Below, in pieces: positions 43,044 to 51,333 of a stretch of 64,000 bases of DNA (position 1 is its first letter; each line of letters starts with the position of its first letter). The position numbers and the translations under genes were made by a program. The DNA is taken from contig NZ_BAFX01000086.1 of assembly GCF_000308815.1 (NCBI RefSeq), positions 78,138-142,137 of the forward strand. Reading direction: 5' to 3'. The notes under the pieces were generated by a model. That model had not been told where the DNA came from, searched no databases, and was given only the letters and a program-made list of their open reading frames with translations. Origin of the DNA: Nocardia concava NBRC 100430. Lineage in GTDB: Bacteria; Actinomycetota; Actinomycetes; Mycobacteriales; Mycobacteriaceae.

Positions 43044-43679
43044 TCACTCCTTCCACGGCGAGTTGCGGATCACCTCCACGAAATCGTCGCGTTCGAAGCC
43101 CGGCGAGAAATGTTCCAGGACATCGGCTTTGACATTGCCGAAGGTGGTGCGCGGGCGATGCTCGATACCGGCGGTGAAGGCGGCGAGGATGCGGCGTTTG
43201 AAGTCGGGGCGCGGGTGGGCGGTGGTCACGGCATTGCGCTGGTCCTCGGTGACGTCGTCGTAGCCGAGGCCGAGCACGTCCAGTTCGACGCCCGCGGTGA
43301 CCAGTGCGATCTCGGGGGCCATGCGGGCCGGGATCTCCGGGGTGGTGTGCAAGGCGATTGCGGTCCAGGCGATTTCGGCTCGTTCGGCCGGGATGCCGTG
43401 CGCGATCAGGAAGTCGCGGGCGTCGTCGGCGCCGTCGATCTCGAAGCGCTGCGCGGACTGCCGGTGCCGGGTGGTCAGGCCCAGGTCGTGGAACATGGCG
43501 GCGACGTAGAGGAGTTCGGCGTCGTAGTCGAGACCGCGGCGGGCGCCCTGCAGTGCGCCGAAGAGGTAGACGCGGCGGGAGTGGTCGAAGATCACCTCGT
43601 CGGCGGTGTCGCGGACCAGGGCGGTGGCCTCGCGGGCCAGGCGGCTGTCGGGGATGGCGATATCGGCAATGCGTTCCAT
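43044..43679 (-). CDS. HD-domain phosphohydrolase
   Basis: The protein has 211 residues. The HD pattern is present: an early His in DHSRRVYLFG, His-Asp in AAMFHDLGLTTRH, a further His in IALHTTPEIPA, and a late Asp in LDVLGLGYDD. These would bind two metals. Relatives act on nucleotides or cyclic nucleotides; nothing here identifies the substrate. It starts at the ATG at 43679; the longer frame upstream is antisense to the next gene. It is divergent from a GlxA/AraC regulator with a palindrome between them. Confidence 0.82.
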   Translation of the reverse strand: MERIADIAIPDSRLAREATALVRDTADEVIFDHSRRVYLFGALQGARRGLDYDAELLYVAAMFHDLGLTTRHRQSAQRFEIDGADDARDFLIAHGIPAERAEIAWTAIALHTTPEIPARMAPEIALVTAGVELDVLGLGYDDVTEDQRNAVTTAHPRPDFKRRILAAFTAGIEHRPRTTFGNVKADVLEHFSPGFERDDFVEVIRNSPWKE

Positions 43680-43716
43680 GGCAATCACATTCGCGGACCG
43701 GGTGGGTGCGGCGCTG

Positions 43717-43730
43717 TGTCCTTCAGGACA
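43717..43730. promoter_or_regulatory. Palindrome between HD hydrolase and GlxA/AraC regulator
   Basis: TGTCCT-TC-AGGACA is a perfect 14-base palindrome located 38 bp before the HD start and 46 bp before the regulator start. It is the best operator candidate in the 96-bp spacer. Confidence 0.5.
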
Positions 43731-43775
43731 GGAAACCCACAGATCCGGACATGGTGGGCTGCTAGCTTGGGAACA

Positions 43776-44735
43776 GTGAGCAAGAAGCGGATCGCGGTGC
43801 TGGCGTTCGACAATGTCCGGCTGCTCGACGCCACGGCCGTGCTGGAAGTGTTCAGCACCGCCATCGCCCTGGGCGGGCGCTACGAAGTGACGCTGTGTTC
43901 GCCGACCGGAGCGCCGGTCACCACCGCGGCGGGCACCCGCCTGCTCGTGGATGCCGCGGCCGCCGACATCGGGCGCACCCACACACTGATCGTTCCGGGT
44001 GCAGACCGATTTCCGCTCGCCCCCGTCGGCGACGAGATCCTCGACGCCGTCCGCGCCCTCTCGACCGGTGCGCGCCGAACCGCCTCGGTCTGCACGGGCG
44101 CATTCGTCCTGGCGCAAGCCGGATTGCTGAAAGGCCGTCGGGCGACCACACATTGGCGGCATACCGACCGGCTGGCCCGCGCGTACCCGTCGATCACCGT
44201 CGACCCCGACGCCATCTACGTCCGCGACGGCCGCTTCGTGACCTCCGCCGGGGTCAGCGCCGGACTCGATCTGAGCCTGGCCCTCATCGAGGAGGACGAG
44301 GGTGCCGACCTCGCCCGCGAAGTCGCTCGGGAACTGGTCGTCTTCCTCCGCCGACCGGGCGGCCAATCCCAATTCTCGGCCGCCTCCCGCACCGCACTCC
44401 CCCGCCGCGACGACCTCCGCACGGTCGTGGAGGCGATATTCGCCGACCCGGCGGCAGACCATTCCCTGACCACCATGGCGTCCCGGGCGACCGTCAGCAC
44501 CCGCCAACTGACCCGCCTGTTCCGCGACGAATTCGATACCACCCCGGCGGTTTTCGTCGAGTCGGCGCGCGTCGAAGCCGCCCAATCCATGCTCGAATCC
44601 GGCGAGTCGGTCACCTCCGCTGCCCAGCGCTCCGGCCTGGGCAGCGACGAATCCCTGCGCCGAATCTTCCTGCGCCGATTCGGCATCACCCCCTCCGCCT
44701 ACCGCAACCGTTTCCGCACCGCCCGCCGCGCATGA
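43776..44735 (+). CDS. GlxA-type AraC regulator with DJ-1/PfpI domain
   Basis: This is a regulator of 319 residues and the second GlxA-type protein in the window. The DJ-1/PfpI domain has RIAVLAFDNVRLLDATAVLE and a nucleophile elbow VCTGAFVLAQAGLL. The AraC-type domain has LTTMASRATVSTRQLTRLFR and AAQRSGLGSDESLRRIF. The GTG at 43776 is used; the reading frame continues upstream only as antisense to the HD gene. It likely controls the divergent HD hydrolase through the TGTCCTTCAGGACA palindrome. Confidence 0.88.
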   Translation: MSKKRIAVLAFDNVRLLDATAVLEVFSTAIALGGRYEVTLCSPTGAPVTTAAGTRLLVDAAAADIGRTHTLIVPGADRFPLAPVGDEILDAVRALSTGARRTASVCTGAFVLAQAGLLKGRRATTHWRHTDRLARAYPSITVDPDAIYVRDGRFVTSAGVSAGLDLSLALIEEDEGADLAREVARELVVFLRRPGGQSQFSAASRTALPRRDDLRTVVEAIFADPAADHSLTTMASRATVSTRQLTRLFRDEFDTTPAVFVESARVEAAQSMLESGESVTSAAQRSGLGSDESLRRIFLRRFGITPSAYRNRFRTARRA

Positions 44736-44784
44736 GGCTCGAGTCGTGCACTCCGGAAGCGGCCGGGTCCGCCGTCTGTTCGGG

Positions 44785-45594
44785 TTAGCGGCGCGAGAAC
44801 TGCCCGAGCCGGGCCTGATCGAGGAACTCGAGTACCAGCGGGCTGGCCGTCGAACGGAATTCCTCGAAATAGGCGTGTCTGGCCTGCGGGATGAGATGCA
44901 TTCGGGCGCCGGGTATCCGGCCCGCGAGCAGCTCGGCATTGGCTGTGGGATTGAATCGGTCGTCGGATCCGTGCACGACGAGTGTCGGGGCGATGATGCT
45001 CGGCAGCACATCCCAGGCGTCATGCCGGGCGCTCGCGCGCAGGTGCTGGCGGCGAGCATGATCCGACATCGCCGGGTCACCCAGGGTGTGGTGCGGGCCG
45101 GGGTGCCTGGCCAGGTAGGCCGGGGTGTACATGAGCTCCGCCAACGCGCGCTGGGCCGCGTCCGCGTCCGGCTGACTCAACGCACGCCGTACCTCGGCGC
45201 TGCGTTCGACACTGTGCGCGCCACCGGGAGACGTGCACCCGAGGACCAGCGCTCGCACTCGGCCCGGGTGATCGACGGCGAGCCACTGCGCGACACGACC
45301 ACCCATCGATGTTCCGTAGACGTCGGCTCGATCGATGCCGAGATGGTCCATGACGGCCAGCACGTCGGTGGCGAATCCACGGGTGCTGTAGGAATCGTCG
45401 TCGGGTGCGGCGCTGCGCCCGGTGCCTCGCCAGTCCAGCACCACGACTCGGCGGGCGCCCTCGAAGTCCGGGCACGCCGCATCCCACCAGTGATGTGTAT
45501 TCGACTGTCCGGCAAGCAGAATCAACGGGATACCCCGCGATCCACGGACTTCGTAATAGATCTCGACAGCGTCGAGACTGGTCGCGTAGGGCAC
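44785..45594 (-). CDS. Alpha/beta hydrolase
   Basis: This is a cytosolic alpha/beta-fold hydrolase of 269 residues. The N-terminal part has LILLAGQSNTHHWW and VVLDWRGTGRSAAPDDD. The nucleophile elbow is VYGTSMGGRVAQWLA, the acid is in VVHGSDDRFNP and the His in IPQARHAYFEEF, so the triad is complete. There is no signal peptide. It lies between a convergent GlxA/AraC regulator and the MHYT gene. Esterase, lactonase or haloperoxidase-like activity is possible; the substrate is unknown. Confidence 0.88.
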   Translation of the reverse strand: MPYATSLDAVEIYYEVRGSRGIPLILLAGQSNTHHWWDAACPDFEGARRVVVLDWRGTGRSAAPDDDSYSTRGFATDVLAVMDHLGIDRADVYGTSMGGRVAQWLAVDHPGRVRALVLGCTSPGGAHSVERSAEVRRALSQPDADAAQRALAELMYTPAYLARHPGPHHTLGDPAMSDHARRQHLRASARHDAWDVLPSIIAPTLVVHGSDDRFNPTANAELLAGRIPGARMHLIPQARHAYFEEFRSTASPLVLEFLDQARLGQFSRR

Positions 45595-45645
45595 GACATC
45601 AGCCTAGATGGCGGCCCTACGGCGTCCGCTCCGAGGACGCGGCGT

Positions 45646-46485
45646 TCAGAGCCGGCGGTGGCGGGGGTCGAAAGATTCGGTCGGGTAGTCGTCGGCGGGC
45701 TTGGTCTCGGCGCGGCGGGCGGGCCAGAAGCGGCTGGCGTACTGACCGCGGATGCGGCTCAGATCGGGCTCGTCGATCTCGGTGATGCCGACCTGGAAGA
45801 GCATGAGCATGGTGGCCATGCTGACCGCGATGATCAGCGGCGCCAGCAGCTGCCCGGCCTGCGCGCCCGAGGGCGCGTGCATGTGGCCGGAGACGTGCGC
45901 GCTCATCGAGAACATGCCCGTGTAGTGCATGCCGCACACCGCGATTCCCATGATGAGGGCCGCGCTCACGGTCGCGAGAATGCCGCTGACATGCAGCGCG
46001 AACCACAGCGCCGCGGTGGCCGCGACCACCGCGATCACGATGGACAACAGCACCACCCACGGGTCGTACTGCACGGCCGCATCGGTTTTCATGGCGTACA
46101 TACCCGAGTAGTGCATCGCGCCCACGCCGAGCCCGGTGATGGTGCCGCCGGTGATCAACGCGAACGCCTCCCCGTGCTGATGCACGACGATGTACAGCCC
46201 CAGCCACACCACCCCCATCGCGATGGCGGCACTGAGCAGCGTGATCGGCACGTTGTATCGAATCGTGGTGTCCTGCACCGAGAATCCGAGCATCGCGATG
46301 AAATGCATGACCCAGATCCCCGTGCCCCCGAGCGCGATCGCCCCGGTCACGATCCAGCCCCCGTGCCCGTTCTGATTCCGCGCCCGCACCATGCACCGCA
46401 ATGCCAGCAACGAGCCGGTGACGGACATGATGTAGGCCAGGGTCGGCGTAAGCCACCCATAGGTGAATTGGTCGATTTCCAGCAT
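45646..46485 (-). CDS. MHYT-domain integral membrane sensor protein
   Basis: The protein has 279 residues with about seven helices. It contains three MHYT units: WVMHFIAMLGFS, GAMHYSGMYAMK and CGMHYTGMFSMS. In this family paired Met/His residues have been proposed to bind copper and sense oxygen or NO. No GGDEF, EAL or kinase domain is attached; only about 40 cytoplasmic residues follow the last helix. The ATG at 46485 has AAGGAG five bases upstream. A TCACCGGTGA palindrome lies about 30 bp upstream, and a DosR-like box further upstream. Confidence 0.9.
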   Translation of the reverse strand: MLEIDQFTYGWLTPTLAYIMSVTGSLLALRCMVRARNQNGHGGWIVTGAIALGGTGIWVMHFIAMLGFSVQDTTIRYNVPITLLSAAIAMGVVWLGLYIVVHQHGEAFALITGGTITGLGVGAMHYSGMYAMKTDAAVQYDPWVVLLSIVIAVVAATAALWFALHVSGILATVSAALIMGIAVCGMHYTGMFSMSAHVSGHMHAPSGAQAGQLLAPLIIAVSMATMLMLFQVGITEIDEPDLSRIRGQYASRFWPARRAETKPADDYPTESFDPRHRRL

Positions 46486-46949
46486 GCGGGCTCCTTGCCA
46501 GAAAGGCGATATGTGACGGTTCACCGGTGACTGAGCCGAACACTAGCGAGAAAACACCAGGCAGTAAATTTGCCGCAGTACAGTCCGAAAAAAGTAGCTG
46601 AGTTTGCTGGCCGGTATGCACGCAGGTAGCCAGGGGTATGGCCCACCCCCGCTCCGCCCCACCGCCCTCCCCGCGTCATGTCTCCAGCCCTTGACACCTA
46701 GCACTCAGCCCGCAACCCCAAAAGGGCCGAAAGTCCCTCGCCCCCAATGCATTCACCCACCACCCTGAAACCCTCACCTCGCGACCCCCGTTCGGAACCA
46801 TCTATTTCCGCCCGACACAACCGATTCGACGACGGATTCCACGACGGATTCGACGACCCATTCCCGCGCCCGAATGCCCGTTCTCATGGCGGAATTCCGC
46901 TGATACGGTTCCGCACCGGTCTACAGAAAACACAGTTCCGAGGGGTTGT
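46486..46949. other. 464-bp intergenic region with a DosR-like box and short repeats
   Basis: The region lies between the divergent MHYT and MmpS-like genes. It holds the TCACCGGTGA palindrome near the MHYT start, an AGGGCCGAAAGTCCCT box, and a short repeated stretch around 46822-46862 in which CGACGGATTC recurs. A plus-strand frame of about 68 codons here is Arg/Pro/Asp-rich and shows no protein-like pattern. Confidence 0.5.
46723..46738. promoter_or_regulatory. DosR/DevR-like box
   Basis: AGGGCCGAAAGTCCCT is an imperfect palindrome of the GGGnCnnnnGnCCC type recognised by the hypoxia/NO regulator DosR in mycobacteria. It lies about 212 bp before the MmpS-like start and 238 bp before the MHYT start. 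Distance and single occurrence make it tentative. Confidence 0.35.
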
Positions 46950-47435
46950 ATGACATACCAAGGCATGCCGGCACAGGGTTATCCGATGCAAGCGCCGCCG
47001 CCCAAGAAGCGCAAGATCTGGCCGTGGATCGTGGGCGCGCTGCTGCTGTTCATCGTGCTGCCGTTCGCCGCGTGCACGGCACTGGTCGGCAAGGCCGCCC
47101 ACGAGGTCGACAAGGAGTCCAAGCGCACGGTGGACATCACCTACGAGGTGACCGGCAGCGGCGAGGGCACCTACGCCAAGCCCTCGATCACCTACAGCAC
47201 CGGTGACACCGGATCGGGCAACGCCAGCTCGGCCCAGCTGCCCTGGTCCAAGAACATCACGCTGACCGGTCTGCTCAAGTTCGCCAACCTGACCGCCACG
47301 TCCGCCGACGACGACGCGGCGACCATCACCTGCCGAATCAAGCAGGGCGACAAGGTGTTGGCGGAGAACACGGCCACCGGCTCGCTGGCGTTCGTGACCT
47401 GCAACGCGGATCTGAGCAATATCACCGGGAAGTAG
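46950..47435 (+). CDS. MmpS-like membrane protein
   Basis: The protein has 161 residues. A short Pro/Gln/Gly-rich cytoplasmic start is followed by a basic KKRKIWPW and one membrane helix (IVGALLLFIVLPFAACTAL). The extracytoplasmic beta-rich domain (VDITYEVTGSGEGTYAKPSI, LPWSKNITL and ATITCRIKQGDKVL) has the MmpS pattern, including the two Cys near ITCRI and FVTCNAD. MmpS proteins work with MmpL transporters, but none is adjacent here. GAGGGG lies before the ATG. A strong bidirectional terminator follows. Confidence 0.78.
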   Translation: MTYQGMPAQGYPMQAPPPKKRKIWPWIVGALLLFIVLPFAACTALVGKAAHEVDKESKRTVDITYEVTGSGEGTYAKPSITYSTGDTGSGNASSAQLPWSKNITLTGLLKFANLTATSADDDAATITCRIKQGDKVLAENTATGSLAFVTCNADLSNITGK

Positions 47436-47447
47436 TGCCAGAACGCG

Positions 47448-47485
47448 AAACCGCCGGGTTCCCCTCGAGGAGAACCCGGCGGTTT
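47448..47485. terminator. Bidirectional terminator between MmpS-like gene and pdxS
   Basis: AAACCGCCGGGTTC (47448-47461) pairs perfectly with GAACCCGGCGGTTT (47472-47485), leaving a 10-base loop. The A and T ends give tails in both directions, fitting the convergent genes. Confidence 0.85.
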
Positions 47486-47512
47486 GGTCGTATTCGTTTG
47501 CCGCTGAGCCGA

Positions 47513-48415
47513 TTACCAGCCGCGCTCGGCGAGGCGGTGGGGCTGGGGGATTTCCTCGACGTTGATGCCGACCATGGCCTCGCCCAGGCCGCGGGAGACC
47601 TTGGCCAGGACGTCGGGGTCGTCGTGGAAGGTGGTGGCCTTGACGATGGCGGCGGCGCGCTCGGCCGGGTTGCCGGACTTGAAGATGCCGGAGCCGACGA
47701 AGACGCCCTCGGCGCCGAGCTGCATCATCATGGCGGCGTCGGCGGGGGTGGCGATGCCGCCGGCGGTGAACATGACGACGGGGAGCTTGCCGGTCTCGGC
47801 GACCTCGCACACCAGCTCGTAGGGAGCCTGCAGTTCCTTGGCGGCCACGTACAGCTCGTCCTTGGACAGCGAGGTCAGGCGGCGGATCTCGGCGCGGATG
47901 GTGCGCATGTGGGTGGTGGCGTTGGAGACGTCGCCGGTGCCGGCCTCACCCTTGGAGCGGATCATGGCCGCGCCCTCGGTGATCCGGCGCAGGGCCTCGC
48001 CCAGGTTGGTGGCGCCACACACGAACGGCACGGTGAAGGCGAACTTGTCGATGTGGTTGGCGTAGTCGGCCGGGGTCAGCACCTCGGACTCGTCGATGTA
48101 GTCGACACCGAGGGACTGCAGGATCTGCGCCTCGACGAAGTGGCCGATGCGGGCCTTGGCCATGACCGGGATGGAGACCGCGGAGATGATGCCGTCGATC
48201 ATGTCCGGATCCGACATGCGGGACACGCCGCCCTGGGCGCGGATATCGGCCGGGACCCGCTCGAGCGCCATGACCGCGACGGCGCCGGCGTCCTCGGCGA
48301 TCTTGGCCTGCTCCGGCGTGACGACATCCATGATCACACCGCCCTTCAGCATCTCGGCCATGCCGCGCTTGACGCGGGCGGTACCGATGGTGGGGGTGGT
48401 GTCGGGCGTGGTCAC
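47513..48415 (-). CDS. pdxS: Pyridoxal 5'-phosphate synthase subunit PdxS
   Basis: PdxS makes pyridoxal phosphate from ribose 5-phosphate, glyceraldehyde 3-phosphate and ammonia from PdxT. The protein has 300 residues. Conserved segments are VKRGMAEMLKGGVIMDVV, ALERVPADIRAQGGVSRMSD and MAKARIGHFVEAQILQ (with the first catalytic Lys). They are followed by RSKGEAGTGDVSNATTHMR, with the second Lys, and FVGSGIFKSGNP. The GTG at 48415 is chosen because CAGGAG lies six bases upstream and the length then matches relatives; an ATG at 48433 is the alternative. Confidence 0.95.
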   Translation of the reverse strand: MTTPDTTPTIGTARVKRGMAEMLKGGVIMDVVTPEQAKIAEDAGAVAVMALERVPADIRAQGGVSRMSDPDMIDGIISAVSIPVMAKARIGHFVEAQILQSLGVDYIDESEVLTPADYANHIDKFAFTVPFVCGATNLGEALRRITEGAAMIRSKGEAGTGDVSNATTHMRTIRAEIRRLTSLSKDELYVAAKELQAPYELVCEVAETGKLPVVMFTAGGIATPADAAMMMQLGAEGVFVGSGIFKSGNPAERAAAIVKATTFHDDPDVLAKVSRGLGEAMVGINVEEIPQPHRLAERGW

Positions 48416-48583
48416 GGCAAACTCCTGGGTCATGTGGGCCAATCGGATCGCGGTCGATCTCGGTGGATCGCGGAGAAACGAACATCCTGATTCTAGGCGG
48501 CTGGCCGTGGGCCCTAGATAGCCAGTCCGACACGACTGGACTGGTCACCCGCGGCGCAGTGGCCCCCATCACAGACCGCTGAG

Positions 48584-49156
48584 CTATTGCGGGGCAATTC
48601 CCTTGTCCGCCAACCGGAATTCCATGCTGACCGGTATGACAGGCACCGCGAGCGCCTCCCGCAGCCTGGGCACGGCCTCACCGAGAATCCGCCGCCGCAG
48701 CGCCGTCAGGTCGGCGCCGGCCGCCGCGGTCACGATCAGGTACAGCTCCGGCTCCCCACCCGGACCCGACAGCACCGCCGTCGCCGCACCGACCTCCGGA
48801 TATCCCTCGATATCGGCCGCCACCGCTCGCGCCGCGACCGCCGAGGACAGGGTCGTACCGCCCGCCGCCGCCGGATCCGACAGCTCCCAGGCCACGGCCT
48901 TGGGCACCCGTCGCAATTGAGCGGCCACCCAGCGCAGGCAGCCCAGGCCGATCACGACCGCGGCGATCGCGATGACCACCAGCACCCAGGTGGGCGGTGC
49001 GGCGATCCCCGGCGTCACCGGATCCCCCGAACGCACCCACGGCAGCCTGCTGTCGAAGGCGGCCAGCGCGTACCCGCCGACCGCCAACAGGGTCAACCCC
49101 GCCAAGGCCAGCAGGGCCCGGTTCAACCTGGCGGGCTTGTTCAATGACGACGTCAT
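48584..49156 (-). CDS. AmaP-like alkaline-shock membrane anchor
   Basis: The protein has 190 residues. Two N-terminal helices (ALLALAGLTLLAVGGYALAA and VLVVIAIAAVVIGLGCL) surround a short extracytoplasmic loop. They are followed by a cytoplasmic Asp23-like alpha/beta region with AVAARAVAADIEGYPEVGAA. This matches AmaP, which tethers Asp23 to the membrane in staphylococci. It is the last gene of the Asp23 cluster and overlaps the preceding gene by four bases. Confidence 0.75.
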   Translation of the reverse strand: MTSSLNKPARLNRALLALAGLTLLAVGGYALAAFDSRLPWVRSGDPVTPGIAAPPTWVLVVIAIAAVVIGLGCLRWVAAQLRRVPKAVAWELSDPAAAGGTTLSSAVAARAVAADIEGYPEVGAATAVLSGPGGEPELYLIVTAAAGADLTALRRRILGEAVPRLREALAVPVIPVSMEFRLADKGIAPQ

Positions 49157-49878
49157 CGCCGGGCTCCTCTCCGCGCCGCGCGAACCTGCGTCCGAACCCG
49201 CGAGTCCGCCATACCGATTCGTTTCAGCGCACGCGAAACCGTGTCCGCCACAGCGTCGTCCGCGCCGGCTCGCAGCGAATCCCGCGATGCGGTGCTCACC
49301 CGGTCGGCGCGGCCGTCCGGCGATGGCGCGGAACGCGGTTGCGCGCCCGGCTCTTCCGGCAGGAAGGCCGGAACGGGGCTCACGGGCACCGCGGACGCGA
49401 CCGGGGCCATGCCGGTGTCGACCGGGGCCAGGTCGGACCAGGCCGGGGCCGGATCGGACGCGGCCGGGTGTGCGTGGGTGGCCGCGACCCGTATCTTCCC
49501 GCGCCCCACCTTGATCCGGTGCGCGGCGACGCCGGGCAGGGCGTCCACCTCCCTGGCCAGGGCGGAGCGCACACTGCGGCGGGTCACACCGGCGGCGCTG
49601 CCGTCGAGATCGGCCAGCGGGACAACGACCGGGCGGCCGGGCAACAGGGCCGCCACGAGCAGCAGCAGGCCGAGCGCCATCGCGACAACCCCCACGACCG
49701 CCACGATCGCGTCGGTCCACTCGATATCGTGCAGCCGGATCGCCAGGGCGTCGTAGGAGACGAGTTCCCTGCCGCCGGTGAGCCGCTGGATCAGCGAGAT
49801 CACGGTGACCAGACACAGTGCGAACACCGCCAGCGCCACCACGACGGCCGGGACGCTGCGGCGCGGCCGCCGGATCAC
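49153..49878 (-). CDS. Membrane protein of the Asp23 cluster (DUF6286-like)
   Basis: The protein has 241 residues. The GTG at 49878 has GGAGGG just upstream. Two N-terminal helices (VPAVVVALAVFALCLVTVIS and AIVAVVGVVAMALGLLLLVA) are followed by a cytoplasmic segment with RRSVRSALAREVDALPGV (an Asp23-type helix-strand pattern). A Pro/Asp-rich linker and a basic C terminus (ALKRIGMADSRVRTQVRAAR) come last. It resembles the actinobacterial DUF6286 proteins found beside Asp23 genes. It overlaps both neighbours by four bases. Confidence 0.65.
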   Translation of the reverse strand: MIRRPRRSVPAVVVALAVFALCLVTVISLIQRLTGGRELVSYDALAIRLHDIEWTDAIVAVVGVVAMALGLLLLVAALLPGRPVVVPLADLDGSAAGVTRRSVRSALAREVDALPGVAAHRIKVGRGKIRVAATHAHPAASDPAPAWSDLAPVDTGMAPVASAVPVSPVPAFLPEEPGAQPRSAPSPDGRADRVSTASRDSLRAGADDAVADTVSRALKRIGMADSRVRTQVRAARRGARR

Positions 49879-50207
49879 CGGACCCTCCGCGTGGATCGTG
49901 CGGCGGCGGTGTCGGTTTCGAGGACCAGGGCCGTCACCGTGATCTCCACCTCGGTCACCGCCACCCCGGCCAGCTCGGCCGCGCGCCGGATCAGATGCCG
50001 TCGGCATTCCTCGGCGACCCGGGCCACCGGCAACGGATACCGGATCGGCAGCGACACCCGCAGCGCCGCCCGATCGCCCGACAGTTGCGCTCGCACCGCG
50101 ACGTCCGGTTCGACACCGTCCACTTCGCATGCCGCCCGCGCCGCGATGCGCCGCACCGCGCGCTCACTGACCGTGGTCCGGCCGGGCGGATCGGCGACGA
50201 CGGTCAC
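49875..50207 (-). CDS. Asp23/Gls24 family protein, short
   Basis: This is a single Asp23/Gls24 domain of 110 residues (VSERAVRRIAARAACEVDGV, LRVSLPIRYPLPVARVAEEC and AVTEVEITVTALV). There is no membrane helix. It sits between a small membrane protein and the DUF6286-like gene, with four-base overlaps on both sides. Asp23 proteins in firmicutes form membrane-associated assemblies in cell-envelope stress. Confidence 0.75.
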   Translation of the reverse strand: MTVVADPPGRTTVSERAVRRIAARAACEVDGVEPDVAVRAQLSGDRAALRVSLPIRYPLPVARVAEECRRHLIRRAAELAGVAVTEVEITVTALVLETDTAAARSTRRVR

Positions 50208-50392
50208 CGCCGGCCCCGATCACGCGCGGACCGCAGCAGACCGGACAGATCCACGTCGCCGTCGATCCAGCGACCGATCAACAATCCCAGCCCCGCGAAG
50301 ACCAGCACGATGGCGAAGGCGCCCAGGCCGCCGAAGGCGGCGGCGAAACCGAGCGCGATCCCGAGGGCCAAACCGATCGATGTGGCGTTCAC
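50204..50392 (-). CDS. Small two-helix membrane protein (DUF2273-like)
   Basis: The protein has 62 residues. Two hydrophobic segments (SIGLALGIALGFAAAFGG and FAIVLVFAGLGLLIGRWI) are separated by a tight Gly turn, followed by a short acidic then basic tail ending RSARDRGRR. The GTG at 50392 has GGAG at a good distance. This form fits the DUF2273 proteins often paired with Asp23. It may anchor the adjacent Asp23 proteins. Confidence 0.72.
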   Translation of the reverse strand: MNATSIGLALGIALGFAAAFGGLGAFAIVLVFAGLGLLIGRWIDGDVDLSGLLRSARDRGRR

Positions 50393-50419
50393 CTGCGACT
50401 CCTCTGCTCGGCGGGGCGG

Positions 50420-50929
50420 CTACTGGACGCGGGTACCCGAGGGCTGCTCGTCGTCGTCGCCGTCGATGTAGACGTCGTTGACGTTGATGTTGACCTCGAC
50501 CACCTCGAGCCCGGTCATCTGCTCGATGGCGGCGATGACGCTGCGGCGGATCGAACGCGCCAGCTCCGCGATGCTCACGCCGTATTCGACGACGATCTCC
50601 AGGTCGACCGCGGCCTGCGTCTCCCCGACCTCGACCGAGACGCCCTGCCCGATGCTGGCCGAGGCGCCGGGGATGCGGTCGCGGATGGCGCCGAAGGCCC
50701 GGGCCGCGCCGCCGCCGAGGTCGTGCACACCGCGCACATTGCGCGCGGCCAGGCCCGCGATCTTCTGCACCACGATGTCGGAGATGGTGGTGGTGCCCTG
50801 CTCGGAGTGCAGGGCACCGGTGCGCTCCGAATCGTTTCGGGCGGAACCCGATTCGACGGCCCGCGGCCGGGAACCCTTGGCGTCGGCGGACTTCGAGGTA
50901 TCGGTCTTGGCGGTATCGGTCGCGGTCAT
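50420..50929 (-). CDS. Asp23/Gls24 family envelope stress protein
   Basis: The protein has 169 residues. About 45 residues of a polar Thr/Lys/Ser-rich start are followed by a full Asp23 domain (QGTTTISDIVVQKIAGLAAR, VSVEVGETQAAVDLEIVVEY, VNINVNDVYID) and an acidic tail. The ATG at 50929 has AGGAGGAAG upstream, the best ribosome-binding site of the cluster, so it may be the most strongly translated member. A 92-bp gap before it could hold an internal promoter. Confidence 0.85.
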   Translation of the reverse strand: MTATDTAKTDTSKSADAKGSRPRAVESGSARNDSERTGALHSEQGTTTISDIVVQKIAGLAARNVRGVHDLGGGAARAFGAIRDRIPGASASIGQGVSVEVGETQAAVDLEIVVEYGVSIAELARSIRRSVIAAIEQMTGLEVVEVNINVNDVYIDGDDDEQPSGTRVQ

Positions 50930-51021
50930 TTCTTCCTCCTGAATCCCTTGCGTTGGAACGGATGAACGGAAACTGCACTGATTCGGACCCGGCCTCGGAC
51001 GCGGGCTCACGGCGGGGTGAT

Positions 51022-51333
51022 TCACGTCATGCCGTCGCCTTCCAGTGCGGCGGCCTCCAGCTCGGCGACGACCAGCCGTACCGTGGCGTCGGCCCAGCGG
51101 GTGCCCGCCAGCACCGGTGCGACGGCCTCGGCGACCCGGTCGGCGAGCGGCCGCAGCGGCAGTTCGGTGGCGACGACCCGGATCTCCACCACGTCGGTCC
51201 CGAGTTCGATGGCGGTGCCGCGCAACGGTTTGGGCAGCCAGGCGATATCGGTCAGCACGGGTACCAATCGCACGCCCGGCACCGCGCCCACCGCCTCGGC
51301 GAGCGCGTCGATCAACTCGGTGGGCGCGTTCAC
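51022..51333 (-). CDS. Small protein of the Asp23 cluster, function unknown
   Basis: The protein has 103 residues and a mostly alpha+beta pattern (VNAPTELIDALAEAVGAVPG, GTDVVEIRVVATELPLRPLA, VRLVVAELEAAALEGD). It is not a clear Asp23 domain, but the strand-helix rhythm is compatible with a divergent one. The start overlaps the preceding Asp23 gene by four bases. Confidence 0.65.
   Translation of the reverse strand: MNAPTELIDALAEAVGAVPGVRLVPVLTDIAWLPKPLRGTAIELGTDVVEIRVVATELPLRPLADRVAEAVAPVLAGTRWADATVRLVVAELEAAALEGDGMT

Noticed and set aside
46691..46710. TTGACACCTAGCACTC, resembling the left half of a CIRCE element (TTAGCACTC) and a -35 box.
   Set aside because: No matching GAGTGC half follows within the usual spacing, no -10 is present, and no heat-shock gene is near.
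46747..46953. Plus-strand 68-codon frame in the intergenic region.
   Set aside because: It is Arg/Pro/Asp-rich with repeated FDDGF words from the short DNA repeats, and it overlaps the MmpS-like start out of frame.
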